Shown: positions 8,419 to 18,400, numbered from the stretch's first letter. The stretch: 64,000 bases of DNA from Promicromonospora sukumoe (GCF_014137995.1 NZ_JACGWV010000001.1:3782001-3846000); one strand, 5' to 3'. A program made the numbers and translations. The notes: generated by a model from the sequence alone, not told the origin.

Positions 8419-9161
8419 CGGTCGTGCTCCGTCAGCCAGGCGAGCGACTGCGCGATGCCCTCGAACACGTCCCCGGCGTACGCGTCGAACTCGATCACAC
8501 GCGTCGCAGACGGCGCGGCGGCGAGGATCGCGGGCACGTCCACCTCGCCCGAGCCGGCGGGCTGCTGCCGCTCGATGTCGCCGTCGAGCGTGCCGTCCTT
8601 GACATGGATCAGCCGCACGCGGTCGCCCAGGGCCGTGAGCAGTGCGGGGGCATCCGCTCCCCCGACGGCCGCCCAGTACGTGTCGACCTCCAGCACCACC
8701 TCGGGCGTCAGGTGGTCGACGAACACCTCCAGCGCGTGCCGGCCGTCGATGCGGGTGCCCAGCTCCCAGGCGTGGTTGTGGTACCCGAACGTCAGCCCGC
8801 GCTCGGCGGCGAGCACGGCCAGCGCGTTGGCCCGCTCCGCGAGCCGCGCCACCTGGTCGGCGCTCTGCCACTCCTCGGCCGGCAGGAACGGGTCGATCAC
8901 GGTGCCCATCCCGAGCGCGACGGCGGCGTCGAAGATCGCCTCGGGCGTCTCGGCGGCGAGCACGGGCGCGTGGCCCGACGGCGCGGTCAGGCCCGTGGCC
9001 GCGAACGCCCGCAGGTAGTCGTCGGTGCGCTCGTGGAAGGCGTAGGGCTCCACGTGTCGGAGCCCGATCTCGGCCAGGCGCGCCACGGCGGCGTCCAGGT
9101 CGTCGGCTATCGCGTCTCGGATCGAGTAGAGCTGTACGGATGTCGGCGTCGTCGTCGGCAT
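8415..9161 (-). CDS. Sugar phosphate isomerase/epimerase (AP endonuclease-2 TIM barrel)
   Basis: A 248-residue xylose-isomerase-like TIM barrel: an early VQLYSIRDAI strand, a YHNHAWELG metal-ligand strand, an EVDTYWAAVGG strand and an HVKDG strand. The metal-binding His/Glu/Asp residues are at expected places. The GAGGGG Shine-Dalgarno before the ATG at 9161 fixes the start. It is coupled to Gfo/Idh by a 4-base overlap. Family members include inosose and hydroxypyruvate isomerases and 3-keto-glycoside-processing enzymes; the exact reaction is unknown. Confidence 0.88.
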   Translation of the reverse strand: MPTTTPTSVQLYSIRDAIADDLDAAVARLAEIGLRHVEPYAFHERTDDYLRAFAATGLTAPSGHAPVLAAETPEAIFDAAVALGMGTVIDPFLPAEEWQSADQVARLAERANALAVLAAERGLTFGYHNHAWELGTRIDGRHALEVFVDHLTPEVVLEVDTYWAAVGGADAPALLTALGDRVRLIHVKDGTLDGDIERQQPAGSGEVDVPAILAAAPSATRVIEFDAYAGDVFEGIAQSLAWLTEHDR

Positions 9162-9229
9162 GGGACCCCCTCGTTCGGCAGTGAACCCGGCTCTTCGGTG
9201 AACCGCCGACGATGCTAGCGACGAAATTC

Positions 9230-10096
9230 TTACAGTGGAAGATTCCTTGCGATATGGGATGCGCTCACCGTGAGCCGCCAGGTCAGGCGCCCGCGCTCGT
9301 CCAGCCGGGCCTTGCGGTCGGGGGCGGCGCGGTCGAGATTGGTCTCGGCCCCGAGCATCGGCTCGACGCCGACCGACCGGTACGGGCCGTCGTCGGGCCA
9401 GCCGCCGAGGTTGCGCCACACGACCAGCGACACCGGGGCGGCGTACCCCGCCTCCACGCCCCAGCGCAGCGAGAGCCGGTCGGCGCCGTCCACGACGTCG
9501 AGCCGGTCGGTCGCGACGACGGCGCACCGGGCGGTGCCGTCGTCGGGCCCGAGCACGTCGAGCGGCACTCCCCCGCCGTCGGGCCAGGTGGTGGGCGTGA
9601 TCGCGCCCGGCTCGGGCCACTCGACCACGAGGGTGTCCGGCCGGCCGGGCACCTCCAGCCGCGCCCCCGGGCCGACGTCGAGCAGCAGGTGCACCGCGTG
9701 CAGCAGGCCGGCGCCGGGCGGGCCGTCGATCGTGTAGCGGGCGCGGACCGTGCCGTCGTCGGCCCGGAGGCCACGGCTCAGGGTGAGGTCCCCGGCCCGG
9801 ACGTGAGCCACGTCGTCGCCGTCGACCGCCCAGGGCCTGGACCAGACCTCGCCGTGGTCGCTCGGGCCGTTGATCGTGGGGAGGCACTCCTCGCCGCCGC
9901 CGGCGTCGACGAACGGGTCGCCGGGCCTGACCCTGGCCCTGGCGGCGGCCGGGACCCGCGGGTTACGCCAGAGCCACTCGCGCTCCGGCGTCGCCAGCGA
10001 GGTCCAGCGGCCGCCCAGGGCCGGGTCCGTCCGGACCCTGAGCGGCCGCCGCGTGCCCGACGCCGCGGCAGGCCCGGTCACACCCGGCCCGGTCAC
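9230..10096 (-). CDS. Aldose 1-epimerase-like (galactose mutarotase fold) protein
   Basis: A 288-residue beta-rich protein. GGRWTSLATPEREWLW near the N-terminus and GGGEECLPT at ~residue 57 match the galactose-mutarotase-like superfamily. The GTG start overlaps the GH36 stop (GTGA). The first ten codons are a duplicated GVTGP pair produced by a 15-bp tandem repeat, so the native start may be slightly downstream. In an alpha-galactosidase operon a mutarotase would equilibrate the anomers of the released sugar. A fully conserved catalytic His/Glu pair could not be assigned by eye. Confidence 0.72.
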   Translation of the reverse strand: MTGPGVTGPAAASGTRRPLRVRTDPALGGRWTSLATPEREWLWRNPRVPAAARARVRPGDPFVDAGGGEECLPTINGPSDHGEVWSRPWAVDGDDVAHVRAGDLTLSRGLRADDGTVRARYTIDGPPGAGLLHAVHLLLDVGPGARLEVPGRPDTLVVEWPEPGAITPTTWPDGGGVPLDVLGPDDGTARCAVVATDRLDVVDGADRLSLRWGVEAGYAAPVSLVVWRNLGGWPDDGPYRSVGVEPMLGAETNLDRAAPDRKARLDERGRLTWRLTVSASHIARNLPL

Positions 10097-10106
10097 ACCC
10101 GGTCCA
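10077..10106. repeat. 15-bp tandem repeat at the GH36 stop / mutarotase start
   Basis: Two copies of a ggtcacacccgg-type 15-mer. One overlies the GH36 stop codon and the mutarotase GTG; the other gives the second GVTGP in the mutarotase leader. Confidence 0.8.
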
Positions 10107-12222
10107 GGACCAGCACGTCGCAGTCCTGCCAGGTCCAGCCGACCGGGAGCCCGTCGGAAGCGAGCTCCGCGCCGGACCGCACCTCGTCGCTGCCCCGCAC
10201 CCGGTACCGCGCGTCCGGTTCGAGGTCGCGCAGGTACAGCGCGAGGTCGGCGTCGGCGCGCCGCCAGGCGAGCACCACGACGGCGTCGGCCCCGGTGTAC
10301 TGCACCGCGCACGCCGCGTCGGCCGGGTCCCCGTGCCGCCGGGTCCGCCCGGTGTGCACCACGTGCCGGATCGAGCGGTACAGGTCTACGAACGACGCCG
10401 CCCGCTTCCGGGTCGCGTCGTCCCAGGCCAGCAGGTCCGAGCCGATGCCGAGCACCCCCGCCATGGCGACGACGAACCGGAACTCCAGGCTCGCCGGTGC
10501 GCTCTCCTGGTCGAGCAGGTCGGGCAGGTCGGTGACCCACGAGCTCATGGTCCACGCGGGCAGCACGCCCAGGAAGCCGTGCTGGATCGACAGCCGGTCG
10601 CGCGGCCCGGTCTCGTCGCTGGGCCAGACGACGTCGGTCCGGGCGAGGACGGCGTGGTCGATGCGCCCGCCGCCGCCCGCGCAGCCCTCGACGGTGACCT
10701 GCGGGAACTCGGCGCGCAGCATGTCGAGCACCCGGTAGTAGGCCTGGGTGTGCCGCCAGGACCAGTCGTCGCCGCCCGGGGCGGTGCGCCCGCCGTCGGC
10801 GATGGAGCGGTTCATGTCCCACTTGAGGTACGTGATGTCGGTGTCGGTGAGCAGCCGGCGCAGCGTGCCGAGCACCCACTCCTCGACCTCCGGCAGGCCG
10901 AGGTTGAGCATGTACTGGTGGCGCAGCGTCTCCAGGGGGCGCCCGGCCACGTGGTGCGCCCACTCAGGGTGCGCGCGGTACAGGTCGCTGTCGGGGCTCA
11001 CGGCCTCCGGCTCGACCCACAGGCCGAAGCGCATGCCGAGCGCCTTGACGCCGTCGGCGAGCGGCCCGAGCCCGCCCGGGATCCGGTCGGTGTCGACCTC
11101 CCAGTCGCCCAGCGCGGCCCGGTCGGTCGTGCGGCCGCGGAACCAGCCGTCGTCGACCACGAAGACCTCCGCGCCCACCTCGGCGGCCGCCTCGGCGAGC
11201 CGGAGCTGGTGCTCCACGCGGACGTCGAAGGTCGTGGCGAACCAGGAGTTGTAGACCACGGGCCGGTGCTCGGGACCGCGGGTGCGGGCCAGCGTCGCCT
11301 GGTAGGTGTGCCAGGCGTGGGCGAGGTCGTCGGCGTCGCCCTCGACCCGCACGCCCGCGAGCACCGGGGTGGTCAGGGTGTCGCCGGGTGCGAGGGTGAG
11401 GATGCCCGACTCGTCGTCCGGCCCCGCGGAGACGCGGATGTGGTCGGCGAACGGGACGGCGTCGAGCGCCATCCGCCACGAGCCGCTCCAGGCGAGCGCG
11501 ACGCCGAACCGGACGGGTGCGTCCGTTCCGGCGGAACGGAACGCCCCGTCCGTTCCGCCCGAGTGGACCGCCCCGTCCGTTTGCGCGGAGCGGACCGCCC
11601 CGTCCGTTCCGGCAGGAACGACAGTCACCACCGGCGCATACGTGTGCGACGTGATCCCCTGGCGGCTGCCGATGCTCAGCGTGCCGGCCTCGAGCGAGGC
11701 GCGGAAAGGCGTGAACTCCCGCGACCACGCGCCGCCCAGCAGGTCCACGCGCGCCCCGCCAGGAGCAGGCACGTTGAACGCCCCGCCCCAGCCGCGCAGC
11801 ACCTCGATCGGCTCCGCCGAACGGTTCTCCAGGCGGGCCCACTTCTCCACGACGTCGTGGTCCGGGTGGGTCCGCAGGTGCAGGGTCACGCCGAGGCCGA
11901 GCACGTCGTCGGCGAGCGGGCAGACCAGGTGCGTGCCGCCGTCGTCCCGCGCCACGGAGACCTCGCCCGCGAGGGCGAGGCGCGCGCCACGGACGCCGTC
12001 GGCACGCCGGACCACGAGCTCGGCGCCGTGCACGTTGCGCGTGCCGAGAGCCGTCGCCTCCAGCGGCAGCAGGTCGAGGTCCGCCTCGAAGGACGACGTC
12101 GCCGCCACGGGCGCCGCCGCCTCCCCGGCAGAAGGTCCCCAGCCGATCGCTACCAGCCCCGCCTCGCGCGGGGCGAGGCCGACGACGTACTGACCCGTCC
12201 GGGTCGGGAGAGTCCAGGTCAC
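10093..12222 (-). CDS. GH36 alpha-galactosidase, intracellular
   Basis: A 709-residue GH36 enzyme releasing alpha-galactose from raffinose-type or other alpha-galactosides. The order is a beta-sandwich domain (to ~residue 290), a TIM barrel and a small C-terminal beta domain. The nucleophile Asp is in YLKWDMNR and the acid/base Asp in WPSDETGPRDRL; VVYNSWFATTFD and VDDGWF are the usual barrel strands 1 and 2. There is no signal peptide, so it works on imported sugar. GTG start overlapping the permease stop (GTGA). Residues ~200-234 are an in-frame 9-residue repeat (TDGAVRSA-like, 3.5 copies) inside the sandwich domain, absent from ordinary GH36 enzymes as I know them. Confidence 0.93.
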   Translation of the reverse strand: MTWTLPTRTGQYVVGLAPREAGLVAIGWGPSAGEAAAPVAATSSFEADLDLLPLEATALGTRNVHGAELVVRRADGVRGARLALAGEVSVARDDGGTHLVCPLADDVLGLGVTLHLRTHPDHDVVEKWARLENRSAEPIEVLRGWGGAFNVPAPGGARVDLLGGAWSREFTPFRASLEAGTLSIGSRQGITSHTYAPVVTVVPAGTDGAVRSAQTDGAVHSGGTDGAFRSAGTDAPVRFGVALAWSGSWRMALDAVPFADHIRVSAGPDDESGILTLAPGDTLTTPVLAGVRVEGDADDLAHAWHTYQATLARTRGPEHRPVVYNSWFATTFDVRVEHQLRLAEAAAEVGAEVFVVDDGWFRGRTTDRAALGDWEVDTDRIPGGLGPLADGVKALGMRFGLWVEPEAVSPDSDLYRAHPEWAHHVAGRPLETLRHQYMLNLGLPEVEEWVLGTLRRLLTDTDITYLKWDMNRSIADGGRTAPGGDDWSWRHTQAYYRVLDMLRAEFPQVTVEGCAGGGGRIDHAVLARTDVVWPSDETGPRDRLSIQHGFLGVLPAWTMSSWVTDLPDLLDQESAPASLEFRFVVAMAGVLGIGSDLLAWDDATRKRAASFVDLYRSIRHVVHTGRTRRHGDPADAACAVQYTGADAVVVLAWRRADADLALYLRDLEPDARYRVRGSDEVRSGAELASDGLPVGWTWQDCDVLVLDRV
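11521..11625. repeat. 27-bp in-frame minisatellite in the GH36 gene
   Basis: Units begin gtccgtt at 11521, 11548, 11575 and (partial) 11602: an exact 27-base period. They encode a 9-residue repeat with TDGA at its core. Confidence 0.95.
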
Positions 12223-13118
12223 TTGTTGGCTCCTACGAGAAGTCCGGACACGAACTGCTTCTGGAACAGGAAGAACACGATCGCCGTCGGCACGGCCGCG
12301 ATCAGCGAGCCTGCCGCGACCACGTTCCACGCGCTGGAGAACCCGCCCTGCAGGTTGAGCAGGGCCGCGGTGATCGGGAACTTCGCCTCGGTGCGCAGCA
12401 CCGTCATCGCCCAGATCAGGTCGTTGAAGATCCAGGTCGTGGCCAGGGCCGCGAGCGCCGCCAGCGACGGCCGCGACAGGGGCAGCACGATGCGCCAGAA
12501 GATGCCGCCGGGGCCGGCGCCGTCGAGCCGCGCGGCCTCGAAGACCTCGTTCGGCAGGCCGCGCATGAACCCGTGCAGCACGAAGGTGTAGAAGCCGATG
12601 CCGAACCCGACCTGGACCACGACGAGCGCGGTGAGCGTGTCGCCGATGCCGATGGCCTCGGTGATGGACGCGACCGGCACGAGCAGGATCTGCGGGGGCA
12701 GCAGGTTGCCGGCGAGCATGGTGAGCAGGATGGTGCGGCGGAAGGGGATGTCGAACCGGCTCAGGGCGTAGGCGGCGAAGGACGACAGCGCCAGGGAGAG
12801 GATCACGGCGCACACGGTGACGACGACGCTGTTGCCGAGGGAGCGCAGCACGCCGCCCGCGGTCAGGGCGGTGGTGAAGCCGTCGAGGCTGAACGACGCC
12901 GGGAGGGCGCCGAGGCCGCGGCCGGCGATGTCGTCGTAGGAGCGCACCGCGACGAACAGCACGAACACGATGGGGCTGAGCCACAGCAGCGTGACGGGGA
13001 CCATCGCGACGTGCAGCCACGGTGAGCGGGCGGGGCGCGGCCGACGGCGCCGGGCGGCGGGCCGTCTGCCGGCCGTCGTCGGGACGCCGGGGGCGGCGGG
13101 TGGGGCGAGTGCTGACAT
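12219..13118 (-). CDS. Carbohydrate ABC transporter permease (MalG/CUT1 type)
   Basis: A 299-residue inner-membrane permease with six TM segments. The EAA loop is visible as VFEAARLDGAGPGGIFWRIVLP, the contact site for the ATPase. The N-terminal ~30 residues are a Pro/Arg-rich cytoplasmic leader. It starts one base after the stop of the first permease. No ATPase is in the locus, which is usual for CUT1 systems that share an MsiK-type ATPase. Partner of the permease at 13120 and the lipoprotein at 14022. Confidence 0.93.
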   Translation of the reverse strand: MSALAPPAAPGVPTTAGRRPAARRRRPRPARSPWLHVAMVPVTLLWLSPIVFVLFVAVRSYDDIAGRGLGALPASFSLDGFTTALTAGGVLRSLGNSVVVTVCAVILSLALSSFAAYALSRFDIPFRRTILLTMLAGNLLPPQILLVPVASITEAIGIGDTLTALVVVQVGFGIGFYTFVLHGFMRGLPNEVFEAARLDGAGPGGIFWRIVLPLSRPSLAALAALATTWIFNDLIWAMTVLRTEAKFPITAALLNLQGGFSSAWNVVAAGSLIAAVPTAIVFFLFQKQFVSGLLVGANK

Positions 13119-13119
13119 G

Positions 13120-14025
13120 TCAGTCCTCCGTCCGCGCCTGGCGGGCGAGGTAGGTGATGATGAAGCCGATCGCCAGGGCGAAGATGACGACGGCGATGGC
13201 GGAGGCGTAGCCGAGGTTCCCCGTGGTGAACGCCTGCTGGAACATGTAGGTGCTCAGGAGCTGGGTCTCGTTGTAGGGCCCGCCGCGGGTCATCGCCCAG
13301 ACGATGTCGAAGGTGCGCAGCGAGTCGATGACGGTCACGGCGAAGACGACCATGCTCACGCCGCGGAGCTGCGGCATGACGATGCGCCAGAACCGCTGCC
13401 ACGCGTTGGCGCCGTCGACGGCGGCGGCCTCCTCCAGCGTGCCGTCGGTGCCCTTCAGACCGGCCAGGTAGAGCACCATGATGTAGCCGACCTGGCGCCA
13501 GACGGCGGCGATGAGCACGGCCCCGAGGGCGACGGTGGGGTCGGCGAGCCACTGGCGTTCCAGGTGCTCCAGGCCGAGCAGGCCGAGGGTGCCGTTGATG
13601 GGCCCGTCGGGCGCGTACATGACGCGCCAGAACAGGCCGCTGACGGCGAGCGAGACGACCATCGGCAGGTAGATGGCGCTGCGGTAGAGGCTCACCATCG
13701 GGCCGGGCTTGTTCAGGGTGACCGCGAGGGCGAGGCCGCCCACCACGGACAGGCCGCCGAACCCGATCACCCAGATCACGTTGTTGCGCAGGGCGGTCAG
13801 GAAGATCGGGTCGTCGGCCAGGTCGCGGAAGTTCTGCAGGCCCACGGGCTCGGCCAGGCCGATCCCGTCCCAGCGGGTCAGGGCGAGCGAGAACGAGTTG
13901 GCCGCGGGCCAGAACACCCAGAACAGCTCGACCACGAACGGGACCAGCAGGAACACCCAGACGAGCAGCGGGACGCGCGCGAACCGGTTGGGGCGGCGGG
14001 TCGTGGTGGACGGCTGCGCGCTCAC
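13120..14025 (-). CDS. Carbohydrate ABC transporter permease (MalF/CUT1 type)
   Basis: A 301-residue permease with six TM segments and an EAA loop (LEEAAAVDGANAWQRFWRIVMP). The GTG start overlaps the stop of the binding-protein gene (GTGA), which fixes the start. Co-transcribed with the second permease and GH36. Confidence 0.93.
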   Translation of the reverse strand: MSAQPSTTTRRPNRFARVPLLVWVFLLVPFVVELFWVFWPAANSFSLALTRWDGIGLAEPVGLQNFRDLADDPIFLTALRNNVIWVIGFGGLSVVGGLALAVTLNKPGPMVSLYRSAIYLPMVVSLAVSGLFWRVMYAPDGPINGTLGLLGLEHLERQWLADPTVALGAVLIAAVWRQVGYIMVLYLAGLKGTDGTLEEAAAVDGANAWQRFWRIVMPQLRGVSMVVFAVTVIDSLRTFDIVWAMTRGGPYNETQLLSTYMFQQAFTTGNLGYASAIAVVIFALAIGFIITYLARQARTED

Positions 14026-15335
14026 GACGCGAAGACCCCCTCGGCCGCCTTCTGCCACTCGTCGAGGATGCTCTTCATGGAGTCGGGCTCGGCGAGGAAC
14101 TTGGTGAGGGCGGTGTCGGCGGTGGCCTGGAGGGCGTCGGAGGAGTCGCGGTTGAAGAACTGCGTGATCTCCTCGGTGTTGTTCAGCAGCTCGATGCCCT
14201 TCTGCACGAGCGGGCTGAACGCGGAGGTGTCGACGTCGGGCGAGGTCGGCAGGTTGGCGGACTTGGACTGCTCGATGTACTGCTGCTGCGACTCGGCGGA
14301 GGCGAGGTAGCTCAGCAGGTCCAGCGCGCCCTGGTGGTTGTCGCTGCGCGCCGCGGCGAAGAAGCCGTCGGTCGGGGCCTCCTCTGCCGTCGGCACCGAG
14401 TCGTTGATGACGGGCACGGAGAAGAAGTCGAGGTCGTCGCGCTGGTCCTCGGGGAAGTAGCCGGAGACGAACGCCCCGACGAGGTACATGGCCGACTTGT
14501 CCTGGGCCACGGGCGTGGCCGCGTCCTGCGCGGTGTAGGAGGCGGCGTTCTTGTCGAAGTACGGGATGAGCCGCTTGTACTCCTCCATGACGGCCACCAC
14601 CTCGGGGTCGTTGAAGGCGTGCTCCCCGGCCAGCAGCTCTCGGTGGTACTGGGCGCCGTTGATCCGCAGGTCCAGGTAGTCGAACCAGCCCGACGCCATC
14701 CACGGCGTCGACGACAGGCCGTTGGTCAGCGGGACGATGCCCTGGCCGCTGAGGTTCTCGCACAGCGCGTGGAACTCGTCCCACGACGTCGGCGGCTCCA
14801 CGCCCCACTTCTCGAACGCGGACTTCTTGTAGAAGACGCTCCACCAGTAGTAGCTGGTCGGCACGAAGATCTGGTTGCCGGACGCGTCGCTGGACAGGCT
14901 GCGCAGCGCGTCGGAGTACCCGGCGCACGCGCCGTCGCCCTCCCACAGGGGCGACACGTCGAGCAGCAGCCCCTCCTCGGCGTAGGACCGGGCCACGGAC
15001 CCGGCGTACCAGCTCAGCACCTCGGGCGAGTCGCCGGAGCGCAGGTAGTTCGTGAGCTGCGCCCGGAACTGCTCGGTGGCCACCGAGTTCATCGTGACGT
15101 CGCCGCCGGGGTAGGCCTTGACCAGCGCCTCCAGGGCAGCCTTCGGGTCGGCGTCCTGGATCGAGTTCTGCAGGGTGACGAGGCCGGAGCTCGCGCCGCC
15201 CCCGCCACCGCCGCTGCCGCCCGACGTCGTCCCGACGCACGCGGCCAGCAGGCTCGCCGCACCCAGCGTCATACCGCCCGCGAGGAGCTCGCGGCGAGTC
15301 AGTGCCCACTTGTCGGACGTGGTTCGCTTGGACAT
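14022..15335 (-). CDS. ABC transporter sugar-binding lipoprotein
   Basis: A 437-residue extracellular solute-binding protein (family 1). The signal has an Arg-Arg pair (LTRRELLAGG) and a lipobox ending LLAAC (Cys ~33), so it is a lipoprotein that may use the Tat route. A Gly/Ser linker follows, then the bilobed fold. A strong AGGAGGAAC Shine-Dalgarno fixes the start. It is the first transport gene after the DUF5107 gene. By its neighbours the ligand is likely an alpha-galactoside. Confidence 0.93.
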   Translation of the reverse strand: MSKRTTSDKWALTRRELLAGGMTLGAASLLAACVGTTSGGSGGGGGGASSGLVTLQNSIQDADPKAALEALVKAYPGGDVTMNSVATEQFRAQLTNYLRSGDSPEVLSWYAGSVARSYAEEGLLLDVSPLWEGDGACAGYSDALRSLSSDASGNQIFVPTSYYWWSVFYKKSAFEKWGVEPPTSWDEFHALCENLSGQGIVPLTNGLSSTPWMASGWFDYLDLRINGAQYHRELLAGEHAFNDPEVVAVMEEYKRLIPYFDKNAASYTAQDAATPVAQDKSAMYLVGAFVSGYFPEDQRDDLDFFSVPVINDSVPTAEEAPTDGFFAAARSDNHQGALDLLSYLASAESQQQYIEQSKSANLPTSPDVDTSAFSPLVQKGIELLNNTEEITQFFNRDSSDALQATADTALTKFLAEPDSMKSILDEWQKAAEGVFAS

Positions 15336-15351
15336 CTTTGTTCCTCCTTCG

Positions 15352-15414
15352 TGCGCCTTCGTTGGCGCATCCTGGTACCACTCAGATCACGGGCGCGGGT
15401 AGGTCCGCGCCCGT
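15352..15414 (-). promoter_or_regulatory. Two intercistronic hairpins before the binding-protein gene
   Basis: Stem 1: acgggcgcgg (15389-15398) with ccgcgcccgt (15405-15414), 6-base loop, reaching the DUF5107 stop. Stem 2: tgcgcc (15352-15357) with ggcgca (15364-15369), just before the Shine-Dalgarno. Position suits partial termination or mRNA-end protection that raises binding-protein expression over its neighbours (inference). Confidence 0.5.
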
Positions 15415-18400
15415 CAGATTCCCGGGGCCTGTTCCACAGCCTCCCCGACGACGGCGGCGGGGCCGCGCAGCAGCGCCTCGCCGTGACGGGCGACGGCGTG
15501 CCGCAGGTCGGCCGCGTGGCGCGACGCCGCGAGCTCCGGCCGGCCCAGCATGGTTTTCGCCGTGGCGACGTCGCCCGCCAGCAGCGCGAGCTGGGCGTCC
15601 AGCACGAGGACGCGCCGGTCGCGCACCCGCAGGGGGTCCTCCTCGAACAGCAGGAGGTCGGGCAGCGACGTCGCGAAGTAGTCCACGCGCGGCACCTCGA
15701 CGGCGTACGTGTCGCGGTAGGCGCGCAGCGATGCCGTGAGGTCGTCCGCGGCCGCGGTGTCTCCGGTGCGGCGCAGCGCGAGGACCGTCCAGAAGGTCTG
15801 CTCGCCGTGCTCCTGCGTGCTCATCTCGACGAAGTCGCCGCGCTGGGTCGCGGCGGTGCGCCAGGCGTCGTCGGCTTCTTCGGTGCCGACGGCTGCTTGG
15901 TCGCCGGCCGCGGCGAGCGCGTCGCCGAGCAGCAGGTGCAGGTTCGCCGTGCTCGCCAGGGGGTGGCGCGCCTCCCCCAGGCTGGGCGGCGGGGCGAGGG
16001 CAGCGCGCACGTGCCCGACGGCGTCCGCGGCCCGGCCCTCCGCGAGCGCGTCCAGGGCGCGGTGGGCCTGCACGCGGTCCCAGGCCAGGAGCGCCTGGCC
16101 CTCGCCGCCCTCCCACGGGTGCAGGCGACGTCCGCCGAGGATCGCCAACGCCTCGTCCGCGCGACCCTCGGTGACCATGAGGTGCAGGGCCTCGACGGCA
16201 AGGTCGTCGCGGTCGAGAGGCCCGCCCCGCTGGTCGAGCCCAGGCCCTCGCTGGTCGAGCTTGTCGAGACCCCCGCCAGCCGACCATGCACTTCCTGCCA
16301 GATCCGCCCCCGGACTGGCAGCAGGTGCATGGTCCGTCCCGAGCAGCGCGGCGAGCCGCTCCCCCGGTCCGACCCCCGTCAGCGCCGCGAGCTGGTCACG
16401 CTCGTACCGGAGCCGCGCGTCGTCGGGCGCGACGGCGCACGCCCGGTCGTAGGCGGCGGCCGCGGCGGCCAAGTCGCGCTCGTGGTTGACGGCGGCCAGG
16501 CCGATGTTCCGCCAGGCCACGGCGTCGGACGAGTCGATCTGGACGGCCGCCCGCCACAAGGCCAGGGCGTCGGCCCGCCGTCCGGCCGCGTAGGTCCAGT
16601 GGCCCAGGAGCGACCTCGCGCGGGCGTCGTCGGGGTCGGTGTCGGCCGCCTCGCTCAGCACCGCGGCGTCGGCGAGCCGGCCCGGGAAGCACCACGTGGC
16701 GTCCAGGCCGCGGGCCCGCGCCCGCTCCGCGGCGGCGTCGTCCGGACGGTCCGCGAGGCGCAGCACGTGCGCGCGGTGGTACGCGAGCAGCGGCCGGACG
16801 GCGGTCTGCCCGGCGGGCCGGTGGTCCTCGCGGGCCTCCGCCTCGTCGAGGCAGGCGAGCGCGGCCTCGTGCTCGCCCACGCCGGCCAGCTCGATCGCGA
16901 CGTCGAGCAGGGTCTGGGCGTCACCGCTCGCGGGCTGCCCGTCCAGGTGGCGCAGCCAGGCGTCGAGCGGGTCGAGGGTGCGGGCGGCGGCGAGGGTGGA
17001 GGCGGCGTCGGCGTGCCGGCGCAGCCGCCCGAGGCAGACCACGCTCAGCGCGAGGGCCTGGAGGTGGTCGGGCTCGGTGCGGCGCACGTCGGCCAGCCGG
17101 TCCAGGGCGGCGGCGTAGCGGCCGGCGCGCGCGTCGAGGCGCGCCATCCGGTAGCCCGCGGCGGCCCGCCAGGCCCGCGACCAGGCGGCCTGGGCGTAGG
17201 CGGTGTAGGCGCCGGAGTCGTCGCCGAGCGCCTCGCGCACCAGGCCGAGCAGGTAGACCGCCGTCGTGTCGCGGGGGCTGCGGTGCAGCCGGGTCAGCCG
17301 CCCGACGGCGCGGCCCAGGTACTCGGCGGCCTCCTCGTGGCGGCCCGCGGCGTAGGCCCGGCGGCCGAGGCCGACCAGGCTGTCGACGTGCCCCGGGTCC
17401 CGCTCCAGCGCCGCGCGCCAGTACGGCTCCGGGGCGCGCGTGGCGTGCCGGTACAGGTCGAGGTGCGCGGCGATGAGCGCCAGCTCCTCGACGCTGCCGA
17501 CCTCGTCGGGCGCGGCCGGCTCCTCGGCAGGATCGGGCTCGGCGACACGGGCCGCCGCACTCGCCCCGGCGACGTCGGCCGCCGCACCCTCGATGCCCCC
17601 ACCCCTTTGAGACCTAAGTTTCTTGTCTTTGGAGCTCTCCAAAGGGGAGAAACTTAGGTCTCGAAGGGGATCGGCGTCGGCCGGGGTCTCGGTCCAGGTC
17701 ACCAGGGTCCGGTCCCCGTGGGTGACCGTCACCGTCAGCGGGCCCGTGCCGGCCGGGACCTCGTGCGTCAGCAGGGCCGGGCGCGTCGGGTCGACGTCGA
17801 CGACGTCGGTCGCCAGCACCGCGCCGTCGGCCGACAGCGTGATCGTCAGATCGTCCAGGGGCCGCGGCACGACGACGCCGACACGCGCCGTCGTCGGCCC
17901 CGCGCCGTCGGCCCCGGCAGCGCCATCGCCGACGCCACCCGAACCCGACCGCTCCAGCCGCACCGCGGCGTCGAGCGTGGCCCGGTCCACCGGGCCGACG
18001 TCGCGGAACGGGTACCAGTACTGGGAGAAGACCTTGGTCTCGCCGGGCGCGAGGTGCGCGAAGTCGGGCTGGTTGTCGGTGAAGACGCCGGCCATGAGCT
18101 CGACGTAATGGGAGCCGTCGTCGGCCAGGTTGGCGTCCCAGGCGTGGCCGAACGGGGCGTTGCCCCAGGTCCACTGCTTCTTGCCGGGCGACAGCGCGCG
18201 GTCGGCGACGTGCACGAAGCCGAGGCCGCCCGCGTGGTCGTACCCGCCGAAGAACTCCTCGTCGCTGGCCAGGCACATGTACGACGTCGGCACCGGGATG
18301 TTGCGGTACCAGTCGAGGCGGTCGCCGCCCCGGTCCGCGAGCGCCGGGTAGTCGACGCCGTAGTAGGGCCGGTCGGCGTGCGGGAACGCGGTGATGGCGC

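Noticed and set aside
11521..11625. CRISPR-like repeat array
   Set aside because: Units are contiguous without spacers, in frame within a catalytic gene; a minisatellite.
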